From Burkholderiales bacterium (GTDB taxonomy: Bacteria > Pseudomonadota > Gammaproteobacteria > Burkholderiales > Burkholderiaceae_C): a DNA stretch of 44,052 nucleotides. Where the stretch lies: NCBI GenBank assembly GCA_026400155.1, contig JAPLPO010000024.1, positions 1-44,052 on the forward strand, given 5' to 3'. Positions 17,472-26,057 of this stretch are shown here, piece by piece. The notes beneath the pieces are model-generated. The model was not told the origin of the DNA. It saw only the letters and a list, made by a program, of their open reading frames with translations, and did not search any database. Position numbers and translations under genes: made by a program. Each line of letters opens with the position of its first letter. Within the stretch, counting starts at the first letter, position 1.

Positions 17472-17821
17472 GCCGCTACATGCGTCAAGCCGTGGCACTG
17501 GCCTATGGCAAGAACCCCGTGCCCGTGGTTACCGCCAAGGGCGACGACGATTTGGCCATGCGCATGATCGAAGAAGCGCGCCAACAAGGCGTGTTCATTT
17601 CCGAAGACCCCCAGCTGCTGGCATTGCTCAGTCGCTTGAATGTCGATGAAGAAATTCCGCAAGAGCTTTACACCGCAGTGGCGGTTGTCTTGTCTTGGGT
17701 GTATTGGCTTAAGGGCATGCGCCCAGGCGATGAAAAAACAAGCTCAGATCCTGTAGATCCCACACAAGCTGTGAATCCTGCAGATTCAAACCCCTCACCA
17801 GCAAATTCGGTGAGCGACTGA
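17468..17821 (+). CDS. flhX: FlhX: stand-alone FlhB cytoplasmic C-domain
   Basis: 117 residues matching only the post-cleavage C-domain of FlhB: AVALAYGKNPVPVVTAKGDD aligns with the region just after NPEH in FlhB at 10059, and the similarity ends at LYTAVAVVLSWVYWLKGM. No membrane segments and no NPxH motif. It is therefore born in the cleaved form; H. pylori FlhX and Bacillus YlqH are comparable. The last 30 residues are a Ser/Asp/Pro tail. Overlaps the FliK-like gene (ATGA); three bases separate its stop from the convergent flgN stop. Confidence 0.85.
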   Translation: MSRYMRQAVALAYGKNPVPVVTAKGDDDLAMRMIEEARQQGVFISEDPQLLALLSRLNVDEEIPQELYTAVAVVLSWVYWLKGMRPGDEKTSSDPVDPTQAVNPADSNPSPANSVSD

Positions 17822-17824
17822 CAC

Positions 17825-18205
17825 TCAAACTTCTTGGTATCCTCGGCCCTTGCTGAAACGGGCCACTTGGCCTAAGCGGTCATAAACTTCAACGGGGCTG
17901 CCAGATTCGCCCACTTGCAAGCTGTGCAAGGCACCGCGAATGGTGTCTAGTTTGCGTTCGATGAGCACAGCGTTGCGTCTGTGCATGTCGCGGCATTGAA
18001 TGAGCGATTCACGCAGGGCATCCCACTCGGGGAGATTTTGGAGGTCTTCGGGCGAGGGGCAAAGTGCAGAAAGCTCGCTCAAAAGATCATTTTTGCCGGG
18101 CTGCAAAGACTCAAACCGGTCCAGATCTTGGCTCTTGAGAGATTCAAACTCCAAAGCCAACAGCTGGACCAGCTGGTCGGATACAGTAAGTGCACGCTCA
18201 CTCAC
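17825..18205 (-). CDS. flgN: FlgN export chaperone for FlgK/FlgL
   Basis: Cytoplasmic helical chaperone of the hook-filament junction proteins. 126 residues, helical, Leu/Glu/Gln-rich, with LLALEFESLKSQDLDRFESL near the N-terminus and a C-terminal helix ending QVARFSKGRGYQEV. It starts at a GTG that overlaps the flgM stop by 8 bases, so it is co-translated. Sequence conservation in this family is low; size, position and composition carry the call. Confidence 0.87.
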   Translation of the reverse strand: MSERALTVSDQLVQLLALEFESLKSQDLDRFESLQPGKNDLLSELSALCPSPEDLQNLPEWDALRESLIQCRDMHRRNAVLIERKLDTIRGALHSLQVGESGSPVEVYDRLGQVARFSKGRGYQEV

Positions 18206-18521
18206 GAATCATTTGCTCAATGGCATGGAAGCTTTCAGCAATTTTGCGTGGGTTCAATGGATATTGACCATCTTGAATTGCTTGCTTAATAGACTCCACC
18301 TTCACGCGATCAAAGTCGGGCTCGGCCATGGCACGTGCGGCGACATTGCTTAAATGCAATTGATCAGCGCCGGGCGCTTTGGCAGTGGTTGCAGCAGGCG
18401 CTGACGAATCGAGTGCCACACTGTCTTTCGAGCTGCTTTTGCGGTTGGCTTTGTCCAATGCGCTGCGCAACGACGCGTCCGATTGGGCGCGCTGTCCATA
18501 GTTTGAAATTGCATCGGTCAT
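18198..18521 (-). CDS. flgM: FlgM anti-sigma-28 factor
   Basis: Holds FliA (sigma-28) inactive until it is exported through the finished hook. 107 residues: disordered N-terminus rich in Ser/Ala/Lys, then the conserved sigma-binding segment FDRVKVESIKQAIQDGQY, followed by PLNPRKIAESFHAIEQMI. A sigma-28 promoter 62 bases upstream gives feedback, and upstream flgA may read through. Confidence 0.93.
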   Translation of the reverse strand: MTDAISNYGQRAQSDASLRSALDKANRKSSSKDSVALDSSAPAATTAKAPGADQLHLSNVAARAMAEPDFDRVKVESIKQAIQDGQYPLNPRKIAESFHAIEQMIRE

Positions 18522-18583
18522 ACCTAGCTCACTTTCTAATTTCTTCTCACATCAACCCACAAAAAGGGGGTTGGACATGCTCA

Positions 18584-18610
18584 GTATCGGCAGTAGATTC
18601 TAGAACTTGA
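18584..18610 (-). promoter_or_regulatory. sigma-28 promoter for flgM-flgN
   Basis: The reverse strand reads TCAA, 15 bases, GCCGATAC, close to the classic FliA consensus GCCGATAA. It lies in the 145-base flgA-flgM gap. Confidence 0.82.
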
Positions 18611-18625
18611 ATCATTTTTCTAGAA
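18598..18625. repeat. Two TTCTAGAA palindromes 20 bases apart at the flgM promoter
   Basis: TTCTAGAA at 18598-18605 and 18618-18625, starts exactly 20 bases apart (about two helical turns). One lies in the spacer of the sigma-28 promoter, the other just upstream of it. A related TTCTAGAG sits in the spacer of the flgP sigma-28 promoter (14000-14007). CTAG is rare in many proteobacterial genomes. Possible operator, unproven. Confidence 0.4.
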
Positions 18626-18666
18626 ATTTTGACTTAAAAGGCCAAAAATTGTGCATTTTTAGCATT

Positions 18667-19524
18667 TCAAAGCCCTTTTGCCGCATTGGGACCCGTCACC
18701 ACACCCGAAACTTGGCGGCCTGACTCAGGGTTTTTCAACTTCACCTGCTCACCCAGTCGGCCATCCTGCATGGCTTCCATTCGAATGGAAATCTCAAATT
18801 CCGACTTATTCCCAATCGACAACATCACCGTTTGGCCCTGCTTGACCAGCACTGCACGGCGAATATCAGACACCCTCAGGGGCTGCCCTGCAGGAATATC
18901 TCGGGTGAGTTCAGCCAATTGGGCGTCTTTCACCGTATTCAGTAACTGAGTATCGGCATTTCCGGGGGAAGCTTGAACTTCTTCTAGCATTTCGGGCTGC
19001 AAAATGACGCCTCGTTGCAACAAGCGCTTGGCAACCACGATGGTTCTTGGAGGATTGGCCAAGTTTGGCGGGGTGGCGGCGCTTGGCGATGTCCCTGAAT
19101 TGAGAGCACCCGCTGGCAAGCCTGCCACTGGGGCGGTGCTGCGCGCAGTGGGCATTGTGACTTGCAAGTAAAGCTGCCACACAGGCTCGGCACAACGAAC
19201 TCGCACAGTTTCTTTAGAGGCAAATGGGTGGTCAACGTTCAGGGGTTTTTGACAGCCTTGAACTTTCAATCGATCGTCCAGGGGTGCAATGACCACATCT
19301 TTGACATTCACGCCATGGGTTTGAGACATCCACTGACGCACTTGCACGCTCAAGGCATCGGCAGCTGGGTTGGCTTTCGCAGTGTTTGGTGTATTGTTGG
19401 TCGCATTGACCGAAAAAGGCAAAAAGACTGCATACAGCCAAAAAACCGTCAGGCACAGGATTTGCATCAGTGCTTGAGCAGGTGTAGATGTTTTGACACT
19501 TGGTTTGAACATACCGGAGTTCAT
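18667..19524 (-). CDS. flgA: FlgA P-ring assembly chaperone
   Basis: Periplasmic chaperone for FlgI. 285 residues from the ATG at 19524; the longer ORF-track frame would run into the opposing muramidase gene. Signal peptide at about 14-44 (ILCLTVFWLYAVFLPFSVNA). SAF/FlgA pattern in the C-terminal half: LLQRGVILQPEMLEEVQ, LTRDIPAGQPLRVSDIRR, AVLVKQGQTVMLSI, and a final VSGVVTGPNAAKGL. No clear ribosome site at either candidate ATG (19524 or 19512). Confidence 0.92.
   Translation of the reverse strand: MNSGMFKPSVKTSTPAQALMQILCLTVFWLYAVFLPFSVNATNNTPNTAKANPAADALSVQVRQWMSQTHGVNVKDVVIAPLDDRLKVQGCQKPLNVDHPFASKETVRVRCAEPVWQLYLQVTMPTARSTAPVAGLPAGALNSGTSPSAATPPNLANPPRTIVVAKRLLQRGVILQPEMLEEVQASPGNADTQLLNTVKDAQLAELTRDIPAGQPLRVSDIRRAVLVKQGQTVMLSIGNKSEFEISIRMEAMQDGRLGEQVKLKNPESGRQVSGVVTGPNAAKGL
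19451..19466 (+). promoter_or_regulatory. Candidate sigma-54 promoter for the muramidase gene
   Basis: AGGCACAGGATTTGCA keeps GG and GC with 10-base spacing and a perfect -12 half; two outer positions differ from consensus. It lies inside the 5' end of the opposing flgA gene, 81 bases before the muramidase ATG. Confidence 0.5.
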
Positions 19525-19546
19525 GCAATAAAGATGCCACATCATC

Positions 19547-20767
19547 ATGAGAATTGAAGCCAATTTACCTAATAACCTTGCCAACAACACGTCCAATAGT
19601 TCGGCGGCATTGTCGCGTCCTGGCTTTGCCAAAGCTTTGGAGCAAGTGCAGCCGGCCAATGTCAAAGTGATTCAAGCGGGTGACACCCTCACCAGTATTG
19701 TGAAAGAGCAAGCCCAATTGCAAGGCGTGAAGCTCACACCCTCAGAAGAATTCAGGTGGGCGCAAAACTTAGCGACTGACAGTGGGATTCAAAACCCCAA
19801 TGCCATTTTCCCGGGCCAAAAAATTCAATTGCAAAATATGTTGAGCCAGTGGCAGACGGGACAAACTCAGCCGCAAAACTTGGCACAAACAAGCCCCAAA
19901 GGCACGCCAGCCATCGCCCAGAACAAAGTTGAAACTGTGACGGTCACAGCCAGCAGATCTGTACCGACTCTGCCAAAAAGCAATTACATCAACGCTGTGG
20001 CTCACCCTGTGCTTAGCCAAACCCTCGACCGTGCGGTCAATCGGGGCTTTATCCCCAAGGTGGAAAAGCAAGATGTTTACAACAAAGTTTTGCAAGTGGC
20101 CAACAAGCACAACTTTTCGCCTGACGATTTTGCGCGTCTGACCCTGATGGAAAGCGACGGCATGAACCCTCAGGCCACGAATACGCGTTGCCACGGCATC
20201 ATTCAGTTTTGCGATGGCCCGGCTCGAGGTGCAGCTGAAGTGGGCTTTGGCCAATCGCCCAAATCTATTTTGGGTCTGAGCGTTTATCAACAATTGCATT
20301 TGGTCGACACCTACTTCGAGAAAGTGGGCCTGAAAAAAGAAGGCGCTGTGCCTTTGGACGAACTGTATTTGGCAGTGCTGCAACCGGCTGCGCGTGGCGA
20401 GAAACGCCCTCAAGAGCCCTTGGGCATTCCTGGCAAACAGGCTAAGTACTTGTATGAAGGCCGTGATCCTCAAGCCCCCATGACGCGCTCGTCTATCACG
20501 CAAGGCTTGATGCAAAACGCTGCAGACCGTTTGGGATTTAAAAATTTCCGAAGCAATGCCAACAGCGTACCCGTCAGTTCGACGGTGAACACTTCATCAG
20601 CCCCAACGAATCACAACACCTTTAATACGGCGATGAACTCTGCAACGAACCCTGCTTTGAATCCAGCTTCAGATTCGCACCCAAATTCAACCGCGCGAAT
20701 TCGATTGCAAGTTCAAAAAGCGGCTGACTACGACGCATTGGAAGCCCCCAAAACTTGGTTGCGCTAA
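19547..20767 (+). CDS. LysM and lytic-transglycosylase-like flagellar muramidase
   Basis: 406 residues. LysM domain at about 42-98 (VIQAGDTLTSIVKEQAQLQG to IFPGQKIQL). A lysozyme/SLT-like domain follows (about 150-330): LTLMESDGMNPQ with putative catalytic Glu202, then RCHGIIQFCDGPARGA. The first 35 residues (Asn/Ser/Ala-rich, no Sec signal peptide) resemble type III-exported rod proteins. The C-terminal 80 residues are Asn/Thr/Ser-rich. Divergent from flgA, upstream of flgB. As FlgJ here lacks an enzyme domain, this is the likely wall-opening enzyme for the rod. That role is inferred; substrate specificity is not known. Confidence 0.75.
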   Translation: MRIEANLPNNLANNTSNSSAALSRPGFAKALEQVQPANVKVIQAGDTLTSIVKEQAQLQGVKLTPSEEFRWAQNLATDSGIQNPNAIFPGQKIQLQNMLSQWQTGQTQPQNLAQTSPKGTPAIAQNKVETVTVTASRSVPTLPKSNYINAVAHPVLSQTLDRAVNRGFIPKVEKQDVYNKVLQVANKHNFSPDDFARLTLMESDGMNPQATNTRCHGIIQFCDGPARGAAEVGFGQSPKSILGLSVYQQLHLVDTYFEKVGLKKEGAVPLDELYLAVLQPAARGEKRPQEPLGIPGKQAKYLYEGRDPQAPMTRSSITQGLMQNAADRLGFKNFRSNANSVPVSSTVNTSSAPTNHNTFNTAMNSATNPALNPASDSHPNSTARIRLQVQKAADYDALEAPKTWLR

Positions 20768-20811
20768 GCCCATTTGGCTTTGCAATCGTTCGTCTCACAT
20801 AGAAATATTTA

Positions 20812-20837
20812 AAAAGCGGCAAGGGTTTGCCGCTTTT
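20812..20837 (+). terminator. Rho-independent terminator after the muramidase gene
   Basis: Perfect 11-base arms AAAAGCGGCAA / TTGCCGCTTTT around a GGGT loop, with a CTTT tail. It isolates the muramidase gene from the flgB operon. Confidence 0.88.
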
Positions 20838-20944
20838 CTTTGCGTCCGAAGTTTGAATCGCTGGACGCTCGCAAACCCGCATTTCCCCTCGTAAAACGAC
20901 CAGGGCGACCGTCAAAAACCCATCGACAAACGGCAAGAAAAGCA

Positions 20945-20960
20945 TGGCACGGCTCTTGCA
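20945..20960 (+). promoter_or_regulatory. sigma-54 promoter for the flgBCDEFGHI operon
   Basis: TGGCACGGCTCTTGCA, a perfect match to TGGCACG-N4-TTGCW. Predicted start near 20971, about 70 bases before flgB. Confidence 0.93.
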
Positions 20961-21040
20961 ATCGAACACTTTGCAAAGAACTTTAATTCTTTGGGCTGTC
21001 GGATATCCGGCATTGAAAGATTCGCGAAGGAGAGCACATC

Positions 21041-21424
21041 ATGGAGATGATTGACAAAGCACTGGGCGTCCACGCACAGGCTCTGGGATTGCGCAGCAAG
21101 CGCATGGAAGTGCTTGCGCGAAACATTGCCAATGCCGACACCCCCCACTTCAAAGCCAAAGACATCGACTTCCGGTCTGTCTTGAAACAAACCAAAGAGT
21201 CCGCTTTAAACACCACCAGCAATTTGCACATGGCCATGCCCATGGAAGAGAGCCCTGGCGGCGAAAAGTTTCGTGTGCCATTCAATGCGTCCTTCGACGG
21301 CAACACCGTGGAAATGAACGTAGAACAAGCCAAGTTTGGTCAAGTGGCAGCTGATTACCAAGCCACATTGAACATCCTTGAAAGCCGCGTGAGTGGTATT
21401 CGCCGTGCGTTGCGTGGAGATTAA
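21041..21424 (+). CDS. flgB: FlgB proximal rod protein
   Basis: 127-residue rod subunit next to the MS ring. N-terminal helix followed by VLARNIANADTPHFKAKDID, the FlgB/rod signature, and a C-terminal helix (YQATLNILESRVSGIRRALR). Strong AAGGAG ribosome site. First gene of the rod-hook operon. Confidence 0.97.
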   Translation: MEMIDKALGVHAQALGLRSKRMEVLARNIANADTPHFKAKDIDFRSVLKQTKESALNTTSNLHMAMPMEESPGGEKFRVPFNASFDGNTVEMNVEQAKFGQVAADYQATLNILESRVSGIRRALRGD

Positions 21425-21429
21425 TTAAC

Positions 21430-21855
21430 ATGGCACTTGATCGTATTTTTAATATCGCGGGTTCTGCGCTCAATGCGCAGACCACCCGCATGAACACCAC
21501 GGCCTCTAACTTGGCCAACTCGGGCACCGTCACAGGCAAAGAAAACGAAGCCTTTCGAGCCAAACGCACTGTGTTCAAAACTATTTTGGAACAACAACAA
21601 AAGCCCCACGAACAAGGTTTTGCGGGCGGCGTTCGGATTGAAAAGATCACGGACGATCCGTCTCCCATTCGCAAAATGTCAGAGCCCAACAACCCCATGG
21701 CCGACAAAGACGGCTATGTCTACTTGGCCAATGTGAACGAGATGACCGAGATGGTGGAAATGATGGCGGCTTCACGCTCCTATCAAAACAACGTCGAAGT
21801 GGTGAACACCACGCGTCAGATGTTGATGCGCACCATCGACATCATCAAAACTTGA
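21430..21855 (+). CDS. flgC: FlgC proximal rod protein
   Basis: 141-residue rod protein. N-terminal GSALNAQTTRMNTTASNLAN, internal VYLANVNEMTEMVEMMAASR, and a C-terminal helix (VEVVNTTRQMLMRTIDIIKT), all typical FlgC. Five bases after flgB with no clear ribosome site, so translational coupling is likely. Confidence 0.97.
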   Translation: MALDRIFNIAGSALNAQTTRMNTTASNLANSGTVTGKENEAFRAKRTVFKTILEQQQKPHEQGFAGGVRIEKITDDPSPIRKMSEPNNPMADKDGYVYLANVNEMTEMVEMMAASRSYQNNVEVVNTTRQMLMRTIDIIKT

Positions 21856-21895
21856 TTTGTAAAAAATACAAATCAACGATCAGGAAACTTCCATC

Positions 21896-22639
21896 ATGTT
21901 CTTATCAGCCAACAACACCGGATTGAATGCTGCGGCCAACGCCGTCAATTCAAGCAAAACAATCAACGCGCCTGCTGGTGTCAAAACGACGTCACAAGCG
22001 GCCAGCGAAGCCTTAATGGCCAAGTCGGGTACCACCGGCGGCATGGGTCAAAAAGATTTCCTGACCTTGTTCACCACACAGCTGAAGTGCCAAGACCCCC
22101 TAGATCCTGTGAAGAACGAAGCCTTCGTGGCGCAACTTGCGCAGTTCTCTCAGCTTGAAGCCACCACCACCATGTCGGACACCCTGAAGGCCTATGTCGA
22201 CAGCATGGACGGCGAACGCATGATGAGCAGTACAAGCATGATTGGCAAAACGGTGGCTGCGCCTGGCGCACCCGCCATCATCACGCAGGGCGGCAAACCA
22301 GCTCAAGGTTTTATCAATTTGCCAATGGGTGCCGAAGGCGTGAAGCTCGAAGTGTTCAATGACAAAGGCCAATTGGTGACCAGCAAAACCTTGGGTGCAC
22401 AAAACATTGGCGACATGCCTTTTGCATGGGACGGCACCAGCGATGCTGGCGGCAAAGTGCCTGATGGCAGCTACACCTTCAAAGCCACTGTTATTAGCCA
22501 AGGCAAGACATCCAACCCTGTGGTCAATGTGCTGTCTACCGTGACTGGTGTGAATCAACAAGCCGACAAAACCATTTTGTTGGAAGTAACCGGCGGCAAG
22601 TCAGTGAAGCTCACTGATGTTCAACGCATCGGCACCTAA
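21896..22639 (+). CDS. flgD: FlgD hook cap/scaffold
   Basis: Hook-capping protein needed for FlgE polymerisation. 247 residues: a variable N-terminus, then MGQKDFLTLFTTQLKCQDPL and NEAFVAQLAQFSQLEATTTM (diagnostic, about 46-90), then a Tudor/FnIII-like C-terminal part with FAWDGTSDAGGKVPDGSYTF. AGGA ribosome site. Confidence 0.96.
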   Translation: MFLSANNTGLNAAANAVNSSKTINAPAGVKTTSQAASEALMAKSGTTGGMGQKDFLTLFTTQLKCQDPLDPVKNEAFVAQLAQFSQLEATTTMSDTLKAYVDSMDGERMMSSTSMIGKTVAAPGAPAIITQGGKPAQGFINLPMGAEGVKLEVFNDKGQLVTSKTLGAQNIGDMPFAWDGTSDAGGKVPDGSYTFKATVISQGKTSNPVVNVLSTVTGVNQQADKTILLEVTGGKSVKLTDVQRIGT

Positions 22640-22692
22640 GCATTTCTAAATCAATTTACCAAGACCCAACTCAACCCTAGGAGTTAACCACC

Positions 22693-25197
22693 ATGTCTTT
22701 CTATACCTCGCTGACCGGATTGAATGCTGCCACCGCCATGTTGGGCGTGACCAGTAACAACATTTCCAATGTGGGCACCACCGGTTTCAAGCGTTCACGC
22801 GCCGACTTCGGTGACATTTTTGCGACCTCACCTTTGCAAAAAGCTTCTTCCACAGTGGGTCAGGGTGTGTCTCTGAAACAAGTGTCTCAGGAGTTCTCCC
22901 AAGGTAATATTTCTTTCTCGTCCAACGCGCTTGACCTGGCCGTAACCGGTGACGGTTTTTTCCCCATGCGCTCGGCCGACGGCTTGCAAGAACTGTTTAC
23001 ACGAAATGGTTCGTTCTTGTTGAACGAGCAATTTAACGTGGTGAACTCTTCAGGCCAGCGTTTGATGGCAGCCACAGTTGACTCGACAGGTTCTGCGAAC
23101 ATCAACGAACGCGTGGTGCTGACAATTCCGCAAAAAACATCGGGCGATGCCAAACAAACATCCTTGGTGTCTTTGGGCTTGAACTTCCCAGCCGATGCGG
23201 AAGTGATTACCGAGCCCTTCAACCGCTCCAACCCTGCCACGTACAACAAGTCAACCGCGTTTACCGTGTACGACAACGGGGGCAACGGTTATTTGGCCAC
23301 CATTTATTACACCAAAACATCGAACGCCAATCAAAATGTGCCATTCAACAAATGGCAAACCAACGTGTTTGTGGGTGAAGACCAAGTGGCAGCGTCATTG
23401 GTGCAGGCCACCGATGCCAACAACGAAAGAATCTATGTGAACCAATACGGTCAAACCAAGCCCTACAGCGAAGTGAAGGACGAATTGACCACTGCCAAAA
23501 CACAATTGTTTTCTTTGGATGAATTGACCAACAAGAAGATATCTATCGCAGCCACCGCCACTGGTAACATCGTGCCAGAAACCGGCGCCAGCAGCTACGA
23601 CTGGGTGGCAGGCTTGCCCAATGGCGACCCCAAACTGGCAGGCCTTTTGACCGACAACGCCTTCACAGTAGACGTCGACAACAGCGGATCACCCGTGACT
23701 GTGAATTTGGCCAAGTTGGCTGCATTGCCAGTCGGTACACGTATTACAGGCGACCTCATTGCCCAAGAAGCCACCAACCAATTGATCAGCAAGTTTGGTG
23801 TTTCGCGAGGCACTACCACCACCAGCACAACAGCGACAGCCACTGGCGCTACAACTGCAAGTTCTGTGACAGCTACTGTCGGTAGCGTCACAACCACTGT
23901 GGTTACAACTGCAGGCACCATTGCTGCCCCAGGTACGATCACAACCACCGTGACCAAGCCAGCAATGAATGAACGTTATGGCATGAAGGTTGGCTTTGAT
24001 GCAGTGAACAAACAGTTCTTTTTAGAATCTGGCACCACCGGCGACACCTCCAGCGTTGCACTTTCAGCAGTGAGCACTGCCGCAGCCACGGCCATGGGCC
24101 TTAAAGCTCAAATCGTTTCGCCAGAGGCAGTTGCCACACGTGGTATTCCTTCTAAATCTGCAGTCACTTTTGGTATTACACCCACTGTGAATACAGCCAC
24201 CAACTTCAGCGTAGACGCTACCAACAACAAATTCATTGTGACCGTCGATGGCATTAAGTCGACAGTTACCTTGGCAGTTCGTGAATACTCTTTGGCTGAG
24301 TTCACGCAAGCTTTGGAAAATGAAATCAATGCCATGAAAGAAGTGCGAACCGATGGTCTCACACCCAAAGAAATCAGTGGTGTGAAGGTTGAATTTGACA
24401 ACACGAAAAGGGCTTTCAAATTTACCAGCGGTACATCGGGTGCTGATTCTTTCATCAAAATTTCGGGCGAGCCTATTTGGGGTTTGTCCACAGTTGAAGC
24501 AGGTCGTGGCGAAACGTCCACATGGATTCTGCCCACGCAGCGCGTTGACGTAGTCAATGGCACACCGCAGCCCAAGTACATCGATGCCCAAGGCAATGAA
24601 ACCACCAGCACTGATGGCTATGTGGGCTTGCCAGCTTGGTCACCTGTGTACTTAGACAAAGGTGAGCTGACTTTTGACACCGGCGGAAACTTGGTCTCGC
24701 CGATCGAAGGTACTCAGTTGGAAACTGTGTACTTGGCGGGTGGTAAAGGTGCTTTGAGAATTAACATCGATTACTCAGCTTCCACACAATTCTCATCTGC
24801 GTTTGCCGTGTTGTCACAGTCCCAAGATGGCGCCCCAGAAGGCGACTTGGTGGGTGTGACCATCGGTAACGACGGCTTGGTGAGTGCTTCATTCTCCAAC
24901 GGTTCTCAAAAATCTTTGGCAAAAATTTTGCTGGCCAACTTCTCAAGCCCAGTGGGTTTGCGTCAGATTGGTGACTCCAGTTTCTTGGCTTCTGCAGCCT
25001 CTGGCAGGCCTATTTTGGGCACGCCAGGCTCTGCCGGTTTCGGTACCTTGCGAGCCGGTGCCACAGAACGAGCCAACGTGGACTTGACACAAGAATTGGT
25101 GGACTTGATTACTGCACAGCGTAACTTCCAGGCCAACGCCAAAGCCATTGAGACGTCCAGCACCATGACGTCGGCCATTATCAACTTGCGCTCTTAA
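22693..25197 (+). CDS. flgE: FlgE hook protein (very long form)
   Basis: Hook subunit forming the universal joint. 834 residues, about twice the Salmonella FlgE (403). N-terminal MSFYTSLTGLNAATAMLGVT and SNNISNVGTTGFKRSRADFG with LDLAVTGDGFF, and C-terminal LTQELVDLITAQRNFQANAK, are canonical. The extra length is an insertion in the surface domains, about 270-610, including a Thr/Ala/Val tract at 373-422 (SRGTTTTSTTATATGATTAS) and a Flagellin_IN-like stretch (FIVTVDGIKSTVTLAVREYS). AGGAG ribosome site. Confidence 0.95.
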   Translation: MSFYTSLTGLNAATAMLGVTSNNISNVGTTGFKRSRADFGDIFATSPLQKASSTVGQGVSLKQVSQEFSQGNISFSSNALDLAVTGDGFFPMRSADGLQELFTRNGSFLLNEQFNVVNSSGQRLMAATVDSTGSANINERVVLTIPQKTSGDAKQTSLVSLGLNFPADAEVITEPFNRSNPATYNKSTAFTVYDNGGNGYLATIYYTKTSNANQNVPFNKWQTNVFVGEDQVAASLVQATDANNERIYVNQYGQTKPYSEVKDELTTAKTQLFSLDELTNKKISIAATATGNIVPETGASSYDWVAGLPNGDPKLAGLLTDNAFTVDVDNSGSPVTVNLAKLAALPVGTRITGDLIAQEATNQLISKFGVSRGTTTTSTTATATGATTASSVTATVGSVTTTVVTTAGTIAAPGTITTTVTKPAMNERYGMKVGFDAVNKQFFLESGTTGDTSSVALSAVSTAAATAMGLKAQIVSPEAVATRGIPSKSAVTFGITPTVNTATNFSVDATNNKFIVTVDGIKSTVTLAVREYSLAEFTQALENEINAMKEVRTDGLTPKEISGVKVEFDNTKRAFKFTSGTSGADSFIKISGEPIWGLSTVEAGRGETSTWILPTQRVDVVNGTPQPKYIDAQGNETTSTDGYVGLPAWSPVYLDKGELTFDTGGNLVSPIEGTQLETVYLAGGKGALRINIDYSASTQFSSAFAVLSQSQDGAPEGDLVGVTIGNDGLVSASFSNGSQKSLAKILLANFSSPVGLRQIGDSSFLASAASGRPILGTPGSAGFGTLRAGATERANVDLTQELVDLITAQRNFQANAKAIETSSTMTSAIINLRS

Positions 25198-25241
25198 ACC
25201 GATCAAGATTTAAGCCTTTAAGCCTCTAACAGGACTTCAAC

Positions 25242-26009
25242 ATGGATCGTTTAGCCTTTAACGCCGCCGCCGCCATCAATGAGATGCGAACTGCTCGGCA
25301 GATGACGACCAACGAATTGGCCAACGTGGCAACGCCTGGCTTCAAGCGAAGCTTTGAGTCAGCCATGCTGACCATGAAAGTTCAAGGTGCAGGCTTTGAG
25401 TCACGTTTGCAACCACAAGCCTTTGCCAGCGACAACATCAACATGAAACCTGGCGTGATTGTAAAAACAGGTCGTGATTTGGATGTGGCCATGGATGATT
25501 TGACTGTCATGGGCGTCACGGCAAGTAACGGTGACCTGGCCTTCACGCGCCGTGGCGATTTGAAACTCAATGGCTCGGGTGTATTGGAAATGGGCACCGG
25601 TGCATTGGTGCGCGGACAAGCTGGCGGCCCCATCACCATCCCGCCTGGCTTCTTTGTGAAGATCAGCAAAGATGGCTCTATTTATGCCACCAATCCTGCA
25701 CAAGCAGGTGTTGCAGTGCCCGTCCTGATTGACAGAATTTTGTTGCGCGATGCCAGCCAAGTAAGCTTGGAGCGCCGTGAAGACGGTCTTTACAAAGTGG
25801 TGGGGCAGCCTCCCAGTGCAGACATCCCTGTGACTGGCAAATTGGCCACGCTCACACCCGAAACATTAGAAGGTTCCAACGTGAACGCCATGGAAGTCAT
25901 GGTGAAACTCATGGACCAAAGCCGTTCCTTCGAAATGCAAGTGAACGTGATCAAACAAAACAAAGACGTTGACGAGTCGGGCGGCACCATGATGCGCGCC
26001 TCTGGTTAA
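25242..26009 (+). CDS. flgF: FlgF proximal rod protein
   Basis: 255-residue rod protein. N-terminal NAAAAINEMRTARQMTTNEL and NVATPGFKRSF, internal GDLAFTRRGDLKLNGSGVLE, and C-terminal LEGSNVNAMEVMVKLMDQSR identify FlgF. AGGA ribosome site; between flgE and flgG as usual. Confidence 0.95.
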   Translation: MDRLAFNAAAAINEMRTARQMTTNELANVATPGFKRSFESAMLTMKVQGAGFESRLQPQAFASDNINMKPGVIVKTGRDLDVAMDDLTVMGVTASNGDLAFTRRGDLKLNGSGVLEMGTGALVRGQAGGPITIPPGFFVKISKDGSIYATNPAQAGVAVPVLIDRILLRDASQVSLERREDGLYKVVGQPPSADIPVTGKLATLTPETLEGSNVNAMEVMVKLMDQSRSFEMQVNVIKQNKDVDESGGTMMRASG

Positions 26010-26057
26010 TGGTCCTCATTTTTTAACGAACAACTGAACAATTAAAAGGAGCTCGCC

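Noticed and set aside
19769-20515. 248-residue minus-strand ORF
   Set aside because: Antisense shadow of the muramidase gene, whose LysM and SLT-like motifs are real.
22693-25197. Long flgE as two fused or frameshifted genes
   Set aside because: A single open frame with N- and C-terminal hook signatures at the two ends and a good ribosome site only at the start.
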